Below are positions 9,601-18,800 of a stretch of DNA of 64,000 bases, one piece after another. The notes beneath the pieces were generated by a model. It worked only from the letters and a program-made list of their open reading frames with translations, was not told the origin of the DNA and searched no databases. The stretch spans positions 122,863 to 186,862 of the forward strand of contig NZ_LDPY01000005.1 in NCBI RefSeq assembly GCF_001038505.1, read 5' to 3'. How positions within the stretch are numbered: the first letter of the stretch is position 1; every line of letters starts with the position of its first letter. The stretch comes from Puniceibacterium sp. IMCC21224 (GTDB lineage Bacteria > Pseudomonadota > Alphaproteobacteria > Rhodobacterales > Rhodobacteraceae). The position numbers and the translations under genes are program-made.

Positions 9601-9852
9601 ACCGACGACGGTAAACCGATCGCGGACGATGAGGTTGCCGCCATCGCGCTCACGATCATCGACATCATCAAGTCCCATCACATCGTCGACGTCTGGTCCA
9701 ACGACATCATTCAGAACAAGATGCGCAACGCCATCGACGATTACTTCTTTGATGTCCTTCGCGATGAGCGCGGCATCGAGCTGACGGTCGAGGTGATGGA
9801 CGATCTTGAACTCAAGATCATGGACCTGGCCCGGGCGCGGTTTCCTGGATGA
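6625..9852 (+). CDS. hsdR: Type I restriction endonuclease subunit R
   Basis: This translocase-nuclease subunit (1075 aa from 6625) cuts DNA remote from the unmethylated site after ATP-driven translocation. It has an N-terminal PD-(D/E)XK nuclease (CDIVAYVNGIPFLVIENKRP near residue 165, with the E-x-K pair), Walker A WHTQGSGKS near 345, the DESH Walker B motif near 441 followed by GFTGTP, and helicase C motifs around LLTGFDAPR and QAIARVNR. An upstream in-frame ATG at 6613 exists; I chose 6625 because it forms a TGATG junction with the previous stop and has a G-rich ribosome binding site at 6615-6620. Confidence 0.95.
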   Translation: MHVQSGFDAREKHQSQIPALQLLVALGFTPLSQSEAVRQRGGRLRNVVLDDVLADHLLRINRFTHRGREYPFDLEDAHEAIRRLKPTPDRQKGLRGTNQDIYDTLVLGTTITKTIQGDSKSYSFRYVDWEQPANNVYHVTAELSVERTASTQTKRCDIVAYVNGIPFLVIENKRPTESLKKAGSQLIGYQNEDNIPQLFHFAQILMVMNRVEARYATVGTPRQFWQTWRDEEDRDEIIDPLANRPLSAAEADAVFSGDFAFARAHFDALAAEGPRAITAQDRAIHAMCRPERLLDLIRRFTVFDGGARKVARHQQFFGIQKAVERVRQFNLDGRRKGGVIWHTQGSGKSLTMVMLGRSLALDKAIPNPRILIVTDRDDLDKQIKDTFKSSELEPVRATSGAHLIELVRNRTPLVTTIINKFDTAAKAAEDVDEDANVFVLVDESHRSQTGRYGGHSQFATRMRRLLPKACYLGFTGTPLLKKEKNTLSTFGGLIHKYAIDEAVADGAVVPLLYEGRLVEQQVNGGVIDKWFDKISEGLTPSQKADLKRKFSRMDALSKTGQAIRAKAFDVSEHFRQHWQGTGFKAQLVAPSKAAAVRFKEVLDEIGHVTSDIVISPPDDNEGNEEVDKESKDLVRGFWARMMARYKTEDEYTRQIIDAFKGSGDPDILIVVSKLLTGFDAPRNTVLYVCKSLREHNLLQAIARVNRLYENGATEKQFGFIIDYEGLLGELDTALTTYSAFEGFDAADLAGTVHDVREEIRKLPQLHDQLWDLFKPVKNKKDMEQFEQFLADEAIRQEFYERLKAFSRCLHISLSSDKLFDVFDEAKIDAMKKDWKQFSELRRSVQLRYQETVDVKEFEPKIQKLLDDHVVATPAETIIEMVNINDPDALKAVVEETGVSEASRADRIASATRRTITEKMDEDPTFYRSFSELLEETIRDYRAKRISERDYLKNVVDLASKVARKDRGREVPDAIKGNDDGQAFFGVLEGVLATDDGKPIADDEVAAIALTIIDIIKSHHIVDVWSNDIIQNKMRNAIDDYFFDVLRDERGIELTVEVMDDLELKIMDLARARFPG

Positions 9853-10565
9853 AGGCGGAACGACACAGGGTTCGATATGGGGAACACAGCATCGATTTCT
9901 CCATTGTACGGCGTGACCGGACGACACTGGAAATCGCCGTTGAGCCCGATGCCTCTGTTGTAGTGGCTGCTCCTCAGGATGCTCCACTGGGAGCTATCGA
10001 GGAGAAAGTGCGCAAGCGCGCCGCGTGGATCCTGCGCCAGCAGCGGTATTTCATCCAGTTCCTTCCGCGTACGCTGGATCGCCAATATGTGGCGGGCGAG
10101 ACCCATCTTTACCTTGGACGTCAGTATAGGTTGAAGGTAGTTCCCCACGTCCAAGCCGTGGTGAAGATCGTCCGAGGCTTCATCGTTGTGCAAACTCACA
10201 AACCTGAGCGACCCGAAGTCACACGCGAACTTGTAGAGGCCTGGTACCGGCAGAAGGCCCAAAATAAATTCGCGGAACGTCTCGAGTTGAACTTGCTTCG
10301 CTTCCCTGCACCCGAGGAATTTCGGCCGAAAGGACTGATCGTGCGCCAACTTCGACAAAGATGGGGGTCCATGTCACCTTCTTCGCGCCTCATGCTCAAT
10401 CGCAGATTGATTGAAGCATCCGTGGATTCCATAGACTATGTGATCACCCACGAACTTTGTCACATTGCTGTCCCGCACCATGGTCCAGAATTCTTTGAAC
10501 TCTTGGACAGAGTCCTCCCCGATTGGCCAGATCGCAAAGACAAGCTCGAAAAAAAGATGGCCTAA
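9849..10565 (+). CDS. YgjP/SprT-like zinc metallopeptidase (DUF45-type)
   Basis: This 238-aa protein carries the zinc-binding HELCH motif (H-E-x-x-H) near residue 200, followed by HHGPEFFELLDRVLPDW, and an upstream RWGSMS segment; all are typical of the YgjP-like (DUF45) metallopeptidase group often encoded right after hsdR. Its substrate in restriction operons is not known; regulating restriction by proteolysis is a possible role but is inference. It overlaps hsdR by 4 bases (ATGA) and is the last gene of the operon. Confidence 0.88.
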   Translation: MKAERHRVRYGEHSIDFSIVRRDRTTLEIAVEPDASVVVAAPQDAPLGAIEEKVRKRAAWILRQQRYFIQFLPRTLDRQYVAGETHLYLGRQYRLKVVPHVQAVVKIVRGFIVVQTHKPERPEVTRELVEAWYRQKAQNKFAERLELNLLRFPAPEEFRPKGLIVRQLRQRWGSMSPSSRLMLNRRLIEASVDSIDYVITHELCHIAVPHHGPEFFELLDRVLPDWPDRKDKLEKKMA

Positions 10566-10828
10566 GCTGGATCGCTTTCTCAGAAACTGCCTTTGTCAGA
10601 CAATGTACCCGCGCCGTTTCTTCACAGCTGCCAGCTTCATCAACGCGGTGATGGCCTTGCCTTCGTCAGGGTGGGTCTCAACCATCATCTGCCCCCGAAA
10701 CCCGATCCGGCCCCACTCGCGTGCGTATTCCGGAGCATCCGCCCACCCGTTCCGACAACATGCGCCCACCTGTTCCGGGCTATTCGCCCACCTGTGATGC
10801 GTTGCCGTGAGGCAGTGGATTTCGCGTA

Positions 10829-11602
10829 TCAGGTTTGGGGCGTTTCGTCATCCATTTTGGCGATGGTTTTCCGCATGGACGCCCCCTCGAGTTCGAGGCG
10901 GTAAGCATTATGGACGATGCGATCGAGGATGGCATCTGCGAATGTCGGCTCGCCGATGACGTCATGCCACGCTTTAATGGGCAACTGGCTGGTGATCATG
11001 GTCGAGCCGCGGCCGTATCGCTCCTCGACAATCTCCATCAGATCGCGACGCTGCGTTGCGGTAAGCCTGTCCGGTCCCCAATCGTCGAGGATCAGCAGTT
11101 GTGCTTTCGTTATGCTGCGGAACAAGCGGGGGAAGCGACCGTCCCCATGGGCCAGTTCCAGTTCTTCGAAGAGGCGGGGCATCCGTTTGTAAACCACGGT
11201 GACGCCATCACGACAGGCCGCCTGCGCCAAGGCGCAGCCGAGCCAGGTCTTTCCGACCCCGCAAGGGCCGGTGATGATCAGGCCGCGCCTGTCGGTGATC
11301 CACTTGCCAGTCAGCAAGCTTTGGAATAGCGCCTTGTCGAGGCCGCGTCGCGCACGGTAATCGACATCCTCCGGACAGGCGCCCACATGGCGCAGCCTGG
11401 CCGAGCGCATACGGGCCTCGAAGCGCTTGGTTTCTCGGCTTGCGACTTCGCGATCGACCAGCAAACCAAGCCATTCGGCGTGGCTTAGATCGGTGCCACC
11501 ATCTTGGGCCTGGAGGTCCGCGAAGGCTTCGGCCATGCCGTCCAGTCGCATGGCTTTCAGATGATCGAGGGTTGGATGAGGGAGCATGTCGTGTCCTTTC
11601 AA
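10829..11602 (-). CDS. istB: IS21-family helper ATPase IstB
   Basis: This AAA+ ATPase assists the IstA transposase in target selection. The 257-aa frame holds Walker A GPCGVGKTW and Walker B LLILDDWGPD, the usual DnaC-like IstB arrangement. The nominal start at 11602 overlaps the istA stop by 4 bases; an in-frame ATG (MLPHPTLDHL) at 11587 is the start most IstB proteins resemble. The frame is intact, so the element may be active. Confidence 0.95.
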   Translation of the reverse strand: MKGHDMLPHPTLDHLKAMRLDGMAEAFADLQAQDGGTDLSHAEWLGLLVDREVASRETKRFEARMRSARLRHVGACPEDVDYRARRGLDKALFQSLLTGKWITDRRGLIITGPCGVGKTWLGCALAQAACRDGVTVVYKRMPRLFEELELAHGDGRFPRLFRSITKAQLLILDDWGPDRLTATQRRDLMEIVEERYGRGSTMITSQLPIKAWHDVIGEPTFADAILDRIVHNAYRLELEGASMRKTIAKMDDETPQT

Positions 11603-13128
11603 TGGAAGTAATCGGCGCCACGGATGTTGGTATGGGTGATGGCAGGTCCCTCCGTGGCGCGGGTGCGGGGCTTGCTTTCCAGCCCATTCTTCAGAATGGA
11701 TTGGACTGACGAGTAAGAGCGCGCGTTAATTTCGAGCGCCCTTTTGCAGGCGGCATCAAGGCGGTCCCGACCGAACTTGTCGGCCAGCCGGATCACACCC
11801 AGACAGGTGCGATAGCCTTGTTCGGGGTGCTTGCGGTCGCGCATCACGACCTCGGCGAAGATCGCGACGTTCGGTCCGACACGCGCGGCCCAGGCCTGGA
11901 TGCGTTGCGGCGTCCAATCTTCGCGGAACCTGTGGTGCGCGGGCATGTGATCGCGCTGCGTGGAATGCTGCCCATTTCCGGAGGTGCGCACATGAGAGGC
12001 GACACGCTGCCCAACATGGAAGACTTCGACTGTGCGGGCGGTGATGCGCGCCCACAGCTCTTTCTTCAGCAACTGATAGGGCACCGAGTAATAATGCTTG
12101 TCGATCGCGATGTGATAATCGAGCCCGGCGCGACACTTCTTCCACTCGGCGTAAACGTAGGGCTCCGCAGGCAGCAGCTTCAGGGCGGGCTTGTCCAGCT
12201 GGTCGAACAGCTGCCTGCGACTGGCACCGAGATGGCGCGAGATCTTGTCGTTGAGCCGGTCCAGAAGTGGGCGAATGGCAGCGTTCACGTCCTCAAGGCT
12301 GAAGAATTGCCGATTGCGCAGCCGCGCCAGGATCCAGCGCTCAACCAGTAAAACCGCGCCCTCGACTTTTGCTTTATCTTTGGGTTTATGCGGCCGCGCC
12401 GGCACCACAGCCGTGTCGTAATGCGCTGCCAGATCCCCATAGGTCCGGTTGATCACAGGGTCGTAGAAGCAGGCCTTAGTGACCCCGGCCTTGAGGTTGT
12501 CGGACACGATCTGCTCCGTCACACCCCCGAAGAAACCAAAGGCGCGCACATGGCTTGCGATCCAGTCAGGCAGTGATTGGGTCCACGTCGCCTCAACATA
12601 AGTGTAATTCGAGGCCCCCAGCGTGGCGACAAACAGTTGTGCTGTGCGCACCTCGCCGGTTTTGGGGGCGATCACGTCAATTGTGTGTCCCGCATAATCG
12701 ACAAACAACCGCTCACCTGCCGGGTGGCGCTGTCGCATCACCGGCGACAGCTTGCCTTCCCACCGCGTGTAAAGCTCGCAGAACCGGGAATAACCGTAGC
12801 CCTCAGCATGGTCCGAGCGATACTCTTCCCACAGCAACGACAGCGTGACGCCCTTGCGGCGCAGCTCTCGGTGAATATGCGCCCAGTCAGGTTGGGTCGC
12901 GCGGTTTGACACATCACGCGCCGTCCGGGGGTAGATTTGCCGTTCAAGGTCAGTGTCGGAAAGGCCTGGCGGCAGCGGCCAACTCAGGCCCAACTCGTCG
13001 GCGCGATCAAGGTAGCCCCGAAGGGTGGTGCGCCCAATCGCCAAGCTTGCCGCAATCTGGCGCGTCGACAACCCCTCAGCTGAGAGCCGCAAAACATCTC
13101 GTATCTTCCGCATCGGCAATCTCTTCAT
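11599..13128 (-). CDS. istA: IS21-family transposase IstA
   Basis: This 509-aa DDE transposase has an N-terminal HTH (LSTRQIAASLAIGRTTLRGY), and an RNase H-like core with the first Asp in FVDYAG, the second in VSDNLKAGV and the Glu in KDKAKVEGAV. A C-terminal beta-barrel-like region follows. It is full length and uninterrupted, and translationally coupled to istB through ATGA. Confidence 0.95.
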   Translation of the reverse strand: MKRLPMRKIRDVLRLSAEGLSTRQIAASLAIGRTTLRGYLDRADELGLSWPLPPGLSDTDLERQIYPRTARDVSNRATQPDWAHIHRELRRKGVTLSLLWEEYRSDHAEGYGYSRFCELYTRWEGKLSPVMRQRHPAGERLFVDYAGHTIDVIAPKTGEVRTAQLFVATLGASNYTYVEATWTQSLPDWIASHVRAFGFFGGVTEQIVSDNLKAGVTKACFYDPVINRTYGDLAAHYDTAVVPARPHKPKDKAKVEGAVLLVERWILARLRNRQFFSLEDVNAAIRPLLDRLNDKISRHLGASRRQLFDQLDKPALKLLPAEPYVYAEWKKCRAGLDYHIAIDKHYYSVPYQLLKKELWARITARTVEVFHVGQRVASHVRTSGNGQHSTQRDHMPAHHRFREDWTPQRIQAWAARVGPNVAIFAEVVMRDRKHPEQGYRTCLGVIRLADKFGRDRLDAACKRALEINARSYSSVQSILKNGLESKPRTRATEGPAITHTNIRGADYFH

Positions 13129-13468
13129 CGGGCTTCCTTCGTGCCAAAAAGGCCGGAAGGTAGCCGGTTACAGATTGCCTCGCAGCAGCACGTCACAGGG
13201 GTGGGCGAATACCCCGGAATCGGTGGGCGGATGAAATCGGAACGGGTGGGCGCATCAAATCGGAATCGGTGGGCGCATCACCCCGGAATACGCACTCGCG
13301 CACGAGGCTGGCACGGCCGAAGAGATCGCGCTGCACGCTTAGCCGATAGAAGCGACGCATGTTGCGCGCCGGATCGATCCGGCGCATCTGCACGTCGGTT
13401 GGGAAGACATCGAGCTGGATCGGGCTGTGGTACATGTAGTGATCGACTGAGGTTTTCTACACAATATC

Positions 13469-13492
13469 AGGTGGAAGTGTGCGCTTCCACCT
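13469..13492. repeat. Perfect hairpin with 9-bp stem
   Basis: AGGTGGAAG and CTTCCACCT pair across a 6-base loop. It lies between the WGR gene start and the DUF2493 terminator. There is no clear T-run on either side, so its role (transcript end, operator) is undecided. Confidence 0.5.
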
Positions 13493-13504
13493 CGATTTCC
13501 CCGC

Positions 13505-13533
13505 GAGGGGAAAAAGGGGGCTCACGCCCCCTT
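13505..13533 (-). terminator. Rho-independent terminator of the DUF2493 gene
   Basis: On the minus strand an 8-bp stem (AAGGGGGC / GCCCCCTT, loop GTGA) is followed by a short T-run and CCCC. The stop codon of the DUF2493 gene lies within the loop and stem. Confidence 0.7.
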
Positions 13534-14454
13534 CTCGAACTTCATGACCGGGATGCCGAGCCTCGAAGCCTTGTCGGCTAGGTTCTCTTGGATGCCGGTG
13601 CCCGGGAAGACGAGGACGCCCACGGGCAGCACATCTAGCATGGCGTCGTTGCGCTTGAAGGGGGCGGCCTTGGCATGCTTGGTCCAATCGGGTTTGAAGG
13701 CCACCTGCGTCACGCCGCGGGCCTCGGCCCATTTGGCGGCGATGAGTTCTGCGCCCTTCGGGCTTCCACCATGCAGAAGGACCATGTCGGGATGTTTGGT
13801 CCGGACCTGATCGAGCTTGCCCCAGATCAGGCGGTGATCGTTGAAGTCGGTTCCACCGGTGAGGGCGACTTTGGGGCCTGCGGGGAGCATCACCTCGGTT
13901 TCCGCGCGGCGCTTGGCGGCCAGGAAATCGCGGCTGTCGATGAGCGCCGCGGTCATGTGCTGGCGATTCACCATCGAGCCCGTGCGGGGGCGCCAGGTCG
14001 ATCCCGTGTGATGGACAAACTCGGTAGCGGCGTGATCGCGCATCATGTCCATGCAGTTGCGCCGTTCGACGAGGGTCAGGCCTTCAGCCGTCAGGCGCTC
14101 GAGTTCGGTGGATTTCACCTCGGAGCCGTCCTGCTCGCGCTGAAGGCGGCGCTGCACCTGCTCGTTCTCGTCGAGCGACCGCTCAATCCTCGCCGTGGCG
14201 CGGTGAAAGAGGTTGACCTGGCCCCAGAGCACCTCTTCGAGGTCGGGTTCCATGCGGGTGTCTTCAAGGCTCGCGACGAGGGCATCGAAGATGTCGGCGA
14301 CGGCGACCGCAAGGCGCTGCCCATCGGGCATCGGGCGCGGATCGGGCTCATCAAAGGGGCGGTAGCCGTAAAGCTGCAACTCGTCGAGCGCATGGGCGGT
14401 CTGGGATGTGGTGTGGGCGGGTTCATACGTGTCGTCGTGAGTGTGGATCGTCAT
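13522..14454 (-). CDS. DUF2493 (YspA/SLOG-like) plasmid protein
   Basis: This 310-aa protein has a C-terminal DUF2493 domain: KVALTGGTDFNDHRLIWGKL, then VLLHGGSPKGAELIAAKWAE, then GVLVFPGTGIQENLADKASR. These glycine motifs are those of the SLOG Rossmannoid family, proposed to bind nucleotides or nucleotide-derived signals. The N-terminal half (about 180 residues) is mainly helical and acidic. The gene recurs on Rhodobacterales plasmids near the helicase and Toprim genes found downstream here. The function is unknown. Confidence 0.85.
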   Translation of the reverse strand: MTIHTHDDTYEPAHTTSQTAHALDELQLYGYRPFDEPDPRPMPDGQRLAVAVADIFDALVASLEDTRMEPDLEEVLWGQVNLFHRATARIERSLDENEQVQRRLQREQDGSEVKSTELERLTAEGLTLVERRNCMDMMRDHAATEFVHHTGSTWRPRTGSMVNRQHMTAALIDSRDFLAAKRRAETEVMLPAGPKVALTGGTDFNDHRLIWGKLDQVRTKHPDMVLLHGGSPKGAELIAAKWAEARGVTQVAFKPDWTKHAKAAPFKRNDAMLDVLPVGVLVFPGTGIQENLADKASRLGIPVMKFEKGA

Positions 14455-14822
14455 CAGTTTCTTGCCTCCGGGCCTGTCTCATCCGCGCGACAACCCGCGC
14501 GGCCTTCATGGGCTGCGAAAGCTGTCACTGGGGACGCCCCCTCACCCCGCCTTCGGGGCCGGAACGCATGTGGAGGAGGGCGGCAGGCAAGCTATTTGTT
14601 TCGCGATGCAAAGCGGGGGCTCGTCCCCCGCGGCGGAAATAGCTTGCCTGCCGCCCTTGATGGGGCATCCCCTTTGACGGCCGCCTGCCCATCTCTTGAA
14701 GGCCGCTCGGGTGTCGGGTGGATGAGATTGCCCGGGAAGAGGCAAAGCGACGATCCACAGCCAAGACAGGGATCCGTGACCCCTACCCCGCTATCCCGGA
14801 CAGATCCTTACGGCGATGCTGC
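14455..14822. other. Intergenic region with an 81-bp hairpin
   Basis: This 368-base gap between the DUF2493 and Toprim genes shows no credible gene; the short frames here read through the arms of the hairpin. Its main content is the inverted repeat at 14577-14657. Confidence 0.6.
14577..14657. repeat. Long perfect inverted repeat with nested hairpin
   Basis: Two 21-bp arms (14577-14597 and 14637-14657) match perfectly; the core of each is GCAGGCAAGCTATTT or its complement. They enclose 39 bases that hold a second hairpin, GCGGGGG / CCCCCGC, at the tip. The whole could fold into one cruciform or RNA stem of about 80 nt. It may be a REP/REPIN-like element, a terminator between neighbouring genes, or a structured RNA. 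Confidence 0.75.
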
Positions 14823-15854
14823 TCAGCCTGACAGGCGTTGGCGATCCTCTGGCCCGATCTGCCTTGCCAGATGCTGGCGCAGCGCCTCCTTGCCGTTTGC
14901 CCGGAGATCATCGTTGAAATCCCCGAGCCGTGGTTCCAGCACCCGTACGGCTATCCCGGCATCAAGGGCTCTGGCGCTCAACCTCTCTGCCGCGCGTTGC
15001 CCGGCCGGATCGCGGTCTATGGCGATGTAAAGGCGCTGCAGCCCCTCCGGCAACTGGACCGCCCCGAGGTGACCCGACGAGAGAGCCGCCCAGACGGGAA
15101 GGCCGGAGGCCGCCTCGGAAAGGGACAGCATGGTCTCGATGCCTTCGCCGACCACGAGGATGTCTTCATGCGGGGTCAGCCTGACGGCATTGCCGAGGAG
15201 GTGACCCATGGCCCGCCGCTGCGTTTTGACCGCCGCCTTGCCCTTGCCGTCATGCGCCAGCCAAGTCCGATGCACACCCTGCAGGGCCCCTGCCCCATCG
15301 GTGACCGCAGCGATCAATGCTGGTCGGGGAATGCTCTTGGTCTGGCCTTCATCCCGATACCAGCACTTCGGGTGGAAGCGAAGGGCACTCATCGTGCCCC
15401 CTTGGGAAAGGCCCCGGGAGCGGAGGTAGGTGTCAGCAAGCGTGCCTGCGACTGGCATAGAGGCTGCAAACAATCGCGCCGCTGCCGCTGGCGTGCCACC
15501 GGGGGCTTTGACCTTCTTCGGCACTGGTGCATCCGGGGGGACCGGCTGCGGACGGCCCAAATGCGCCCGGGCCTCGGCCAGAAGTTCGGGAAAGCGCGAG
15601 ATCCCGGTTCGCTCGCGGATGATGTCGAGGAGATCGCCATGCAGTCCGACAGCCGCGTCCTGCCATTTGCCACGGGCTCCCGGTCCTGATGTGGGTCCAG
15701 TCAGCCGCACGAAGAGCGACCGGCCGGGGTTGTTCTGCAAATCGCCGACGATCCAGTAGGACCCTTCCCGCCGTCCGGCGGGAAGGTAGACGCGACACAC
15801 GCTCTCTGCGTTCTCGGCCAGAGCGCGGATCACATCTTCAGTCTCGGAATACAT
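14823..15854 (-). CDS. Toprim-domain protein (plasmid primase-like, DUF7146-type)
   Basis: This 343-aa protein has an N-terminal region like that of plasmid/phage primase-related proteins (RGKWQDAAVGLHGDLLDIIR) and a C-terminal Toprim domain with the catalytic Glu in VVGEGIETMLS (near residue 220) and the metal-binding Asp pair in YIAIDRDPAGQRAAERL. It probably acts in primer synthesis or DNA processing on the plasmid. No zinc-binding Cys cluster is visible, so it may be only the catalytic half of a primase. It starts 3 bases after the large helicase gene, so the two form one transcription unit. Confidence 0.85.
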   Translation of the reverse strand: MYSETEDVIRALAENAESVCRVYLPAGRREGSYWIVGDLQNNPGRSLFVRLTGPTSGPGARGKWQDAAVGLHGDLLDIIRERTGISRFPELLAEARAHLGRPQPVPPDAPVPKKVKAPGGTPAAAARLFAASMPVAGTLADTYLRSRGLSQGGTMSALRFHPKCWYRDEGQTKSIPRPALIAAVTDGAGALQGVHRTWLAHDGKGKAAVKTQRRAMGHLLGNAVRLTPHEDILVVGEGIETMLSLSEAASGLPVWAALSSGHLGAVQLPEGLQRLYIAIDRDPAGQRAAERLSARALDAGIAVRVLEPRLGDFNDDLRANGKEALRQHLARQIGPEDRQRLSG

Positions 15855-15857
15855 GGC

Positions 15858-18800
15858 TCAGCACCCTCCACGCGCATGTAGTCCTGTCACGGGACAACGT
15901 GCAAGCAGACGATCAAGCACTGTGATGCCGCTGGAGTCTGCTGGGCAGAAGAGCCGCAGCTTCCAGGCGATGATCTCCGAGAAGAACCCATCTGCCTTCA
16001 GCCGGTCCTTGGCGGCACCCAAAAAGCCCGACAGCTCGATCCGGTTGACGCCCATGACGCGCGAGCGGTGCAGCTCCATCCCTTCGGCCAAGCGCACCAC
16101 GGTCTTGCCCTCCAGAACAAGGGCATGGACCTGCGCCGCCGTGAGCTTCGGCGCATCGGCGGCAAGTGTGGTCGCGACCCAAGACGGCGAAACGCGGCGA
16201 CCGATGATGCGCTGACCGTCATCGGTCTGCAGCCGGTAGACGCGGGTTTCATCCTGGGGGAGCTGCTTCCAGATCGGCAGCAAGAGGCCCGCCACGATAT
16301 GCAGGGTGGTTTCCGAGAACTCCGGCACTTCAGCCAGTTCTGCCGTCCAGGCTTCAGTAAAGGCCGCGCGGTCGGCTTCCAGCCAGTGTGTGTCGTCCAT
16401 GATTTTGGCCGGCACCGTGCTGGCCTCCGTCGGGCGGATCAGCCGCAGGCGGGGTTCGATGGTGCCGTCGTCCAGCATCAGGCTGGTGGCGGGCACCTGC
16501 ACGGCGGCCCGGCCCGAGCGGCTGTTGACGAGAAGGCGAGCCTTGGGATCGTCGAGCCAGTCGAGCGCATCCGCCAGTGACAGCGGTGTATTGCGCTGCT
16601 TTTGCGCGATGGTCAGAAGCTGGGTTTCCGCGCCGGAGCCGGGATGGGTGTAGATCACCCGCGCATCCGTGACGCGAAAGCTTTCGGCGCGCAACGTCTC
16701 GAGCCCGAGGTCGTAGACCCCGGCGGCGATAGCGCCCTCGATCCGTTGGTCGAGGAGTTCCTCGAAGGCCGCGAAGACCACAGCCTGCATGTCGATCGTC
16801 AGCGCCAGCAGGCGATTGAGGAAGGTCGTGATCGGCGGCAGGTCATCCTTCAGACCGTTGTCATCAGTCAGGCTGAGGCCGGTCGCATCCTCAAACGCCC
16901 CGAGCGAGCAGCCCGCAACATCGCCTCGATAGATGCGGCGGTAGAGTTGACGCAGGGCGTCGCGGGCATAGGGGGACTCCAGATTGTCCTCCGGCCGGAA
17001 CAGACCCTGCCCGCCGGTCTGGCGCTGGCCGCGCGTTATCGCACCAAGCGTGTCGAGGCGACGCGCGATGGTCGAGAGGAACCGCTTTTCTGCCTTTACA
17101 TCGGTCGCGACGGGCCGGAACAGCGGCGGCTGCGCCTGATTGGTGCGGTTGGTGCGCCCAAGGCCCTGGATGGCAGCGTCTGCCTTCCAGCCGGGTTCCA
17201 GAAGGTAATGAACCCGCAGGCGCTGGTTCCAGGCCCCAAGATCGGCGTGATAGCTGCGCCCCGTGCCACCCGCATCCGAGAAGATCAGGATGCGCTTCTG
17301 GTCATCCATGAAGGCGGCGGTTTCCGCGAGGTTGGCAGACCCCGCCCGGCTTTCGACGACGAGCCGCGCCAAATGACCCTCGCCCTTGCGCACGATGCGG
17401 CGCGAGCGGCCCGTCACTTCCGCCACCAGATCGGTGCCGAAGCGCTGGACGATCTGGTCCAGCGCGCCGGGCACAGGCGGCAGGCTTGCCAGATGCTCGA
17501 TCAGCGCATCGCGGCGGCGCACCGCCTCGCGGCATTCCACCGGCTGGCCATCGCGCGTGACCGGGCGCGAGGACAGATTGCCCTCGCTGTCAGTGAAGGG
17601 CTCGTAGAGCTGCACCGGAAAGGAATGGGCGAGGTAGTCAAGGCAGGCCTCTCTTGGCGTAATGTCAACGCGCACATCGTTCCATTCGTCCGTAGGGATG
17701 TCCGACAGGCGGCGCTCCATCAGCGCCTCACCGGTTGAGACGATCTGGATGACGGCAGCATGGCCTGCTGCCAGATCAGCCTCGATGCTGGAAATGAGGC
17801 TGGGGGTCTTCATGGAGGTCAGGAGATGACCGAAGAAGCGCTGCTTGGCGGACTCGAAGGCCGAGCGTGCCGCGGATTTGGCCTGACGGTTTAGCGTGCC
17901 GCCGGATTCGCCAGTAATGTTGGCCGCTTCCAGCGCCGCGGACAGGTTCCGATGTATGACTCCGAAGGCGAGCGCATAGGCGTCATAGATGCCGCGCTGC
18001 TCTGGGCTGAGCGCATGAACCAGCATTTCGTATTCGACGCCGTCGTAGGAAAGCGACCGGGCGGTGTAGAGGCCAAGGGACCGCAGGTCGCGGGCGAGCA
18101 CTTCCATGGCCGCCACGCCGCCCGCCTCAATGGCCTCGACGAATTCCGCGCGGGTGGCGAACGGGAAATCTTCCCCACCCCAGAGCCCGAGGCGCTGCGC
18201 ATAGGCGAGGTTGTGCACCGAGGTTGCGCCGGTGGCCGAAACATAGACCACGCGGGCATTGGGCAACCTGTGCTGCAGCCGCAGACCCGCCCTGCCCTGC
18301 TGCGACGCCGTGACATCGCCGCGCTCGCCCTTGCTTCCTGCGGCATTGGCCATGGCATGGCTTTCATCGAACAGGATCACCCCGTCGAAATCAGCCCCGA
18401 GCCAGTCGACGATCTGGTCGACGCGGGACTTTTTTGCGCCCCGCTCCTCGGAGCGCAGCGTGGCATAGGTGGTGAACAGAATACCCTCGGAGAGCGGGAT
18501 GTCGCGGCCTTGTGCAAAACGCGACAGCGGCGTGACCAGCAGCCGCTCCTGGCCGAGTGCCGACCAGTCGCGCTGCGCGTCCTCGAGAAGCTTGTCGCTC
18601 TTCGATATCCAAAGCGCCTTGCGGCGGCCCTGGCTCCAGTTGTCGAGCAGGATGCCGGCGGACTGGCGGCCCTTGCCCGCACCGGTGCCATCGCCAAGGA
18701 AGAAGCCACGGCGGAAGCTGACGGCGTCCGCGGCATCGTCGGGCGCGGCCGAGACCATGTCGCCGGTTTCATCGACAGTCCAAGACCCCGCGAGATACGC

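Larger units (their letters stand above)
10722..13294 (-). mobile_element. IS21-family insertion sequence with 6-bp target duplication
   Basis: The element is about 2.57 kb and contains istA and istB on the minus strand. The termini are inverted repeats starting TGCGTATTCCGG (left end 10722, right end reading inward from 13294), with the 5'-TG...CA-3' ends expected of IS21. Inside each end, several copies of a GGTGGGCG-type motif recur at about 30-bp intervals (10733-10795; 13200-13280), as expected for multiple transposase binding sites. CTCGCG occurs at 10716-10721 and at 13295-13300 as the target duplication. The insertion splits a WGR gene. Confidence 0.93.
10596..13435 (-). pseudogene. 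WGR-domain protein, split by the IS21-family insertion
   Basis: The start is at 13435 (MYHSPIQLDVFPTDVQMRR...) and reading runs to 13301 with the end LVRE; the remainder lies on the other side of the insertion, reading from 10721 down to the TGA at 10596-10598. Joining the two after removing the element and one target duplication restores LVRE|WGRIGFRGQ, the hallmark of the WGR domain, ending LAAVKKRRGYIV. The rebuilt protein is about 86 aa, a normal length for a stand-alone WGR protein. WGR domains are thought to bind nucleic acid. Both halves are open with no other lesion, so the insertion looks recent. Confidence 0.88.

Noticed and set aside
14441..14764. Short frames on both strands between the DUF2493 and Toprim genes
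   Set aside because: They read through the arms of the 81-bp inverted repeat and show no protein-like pattern.
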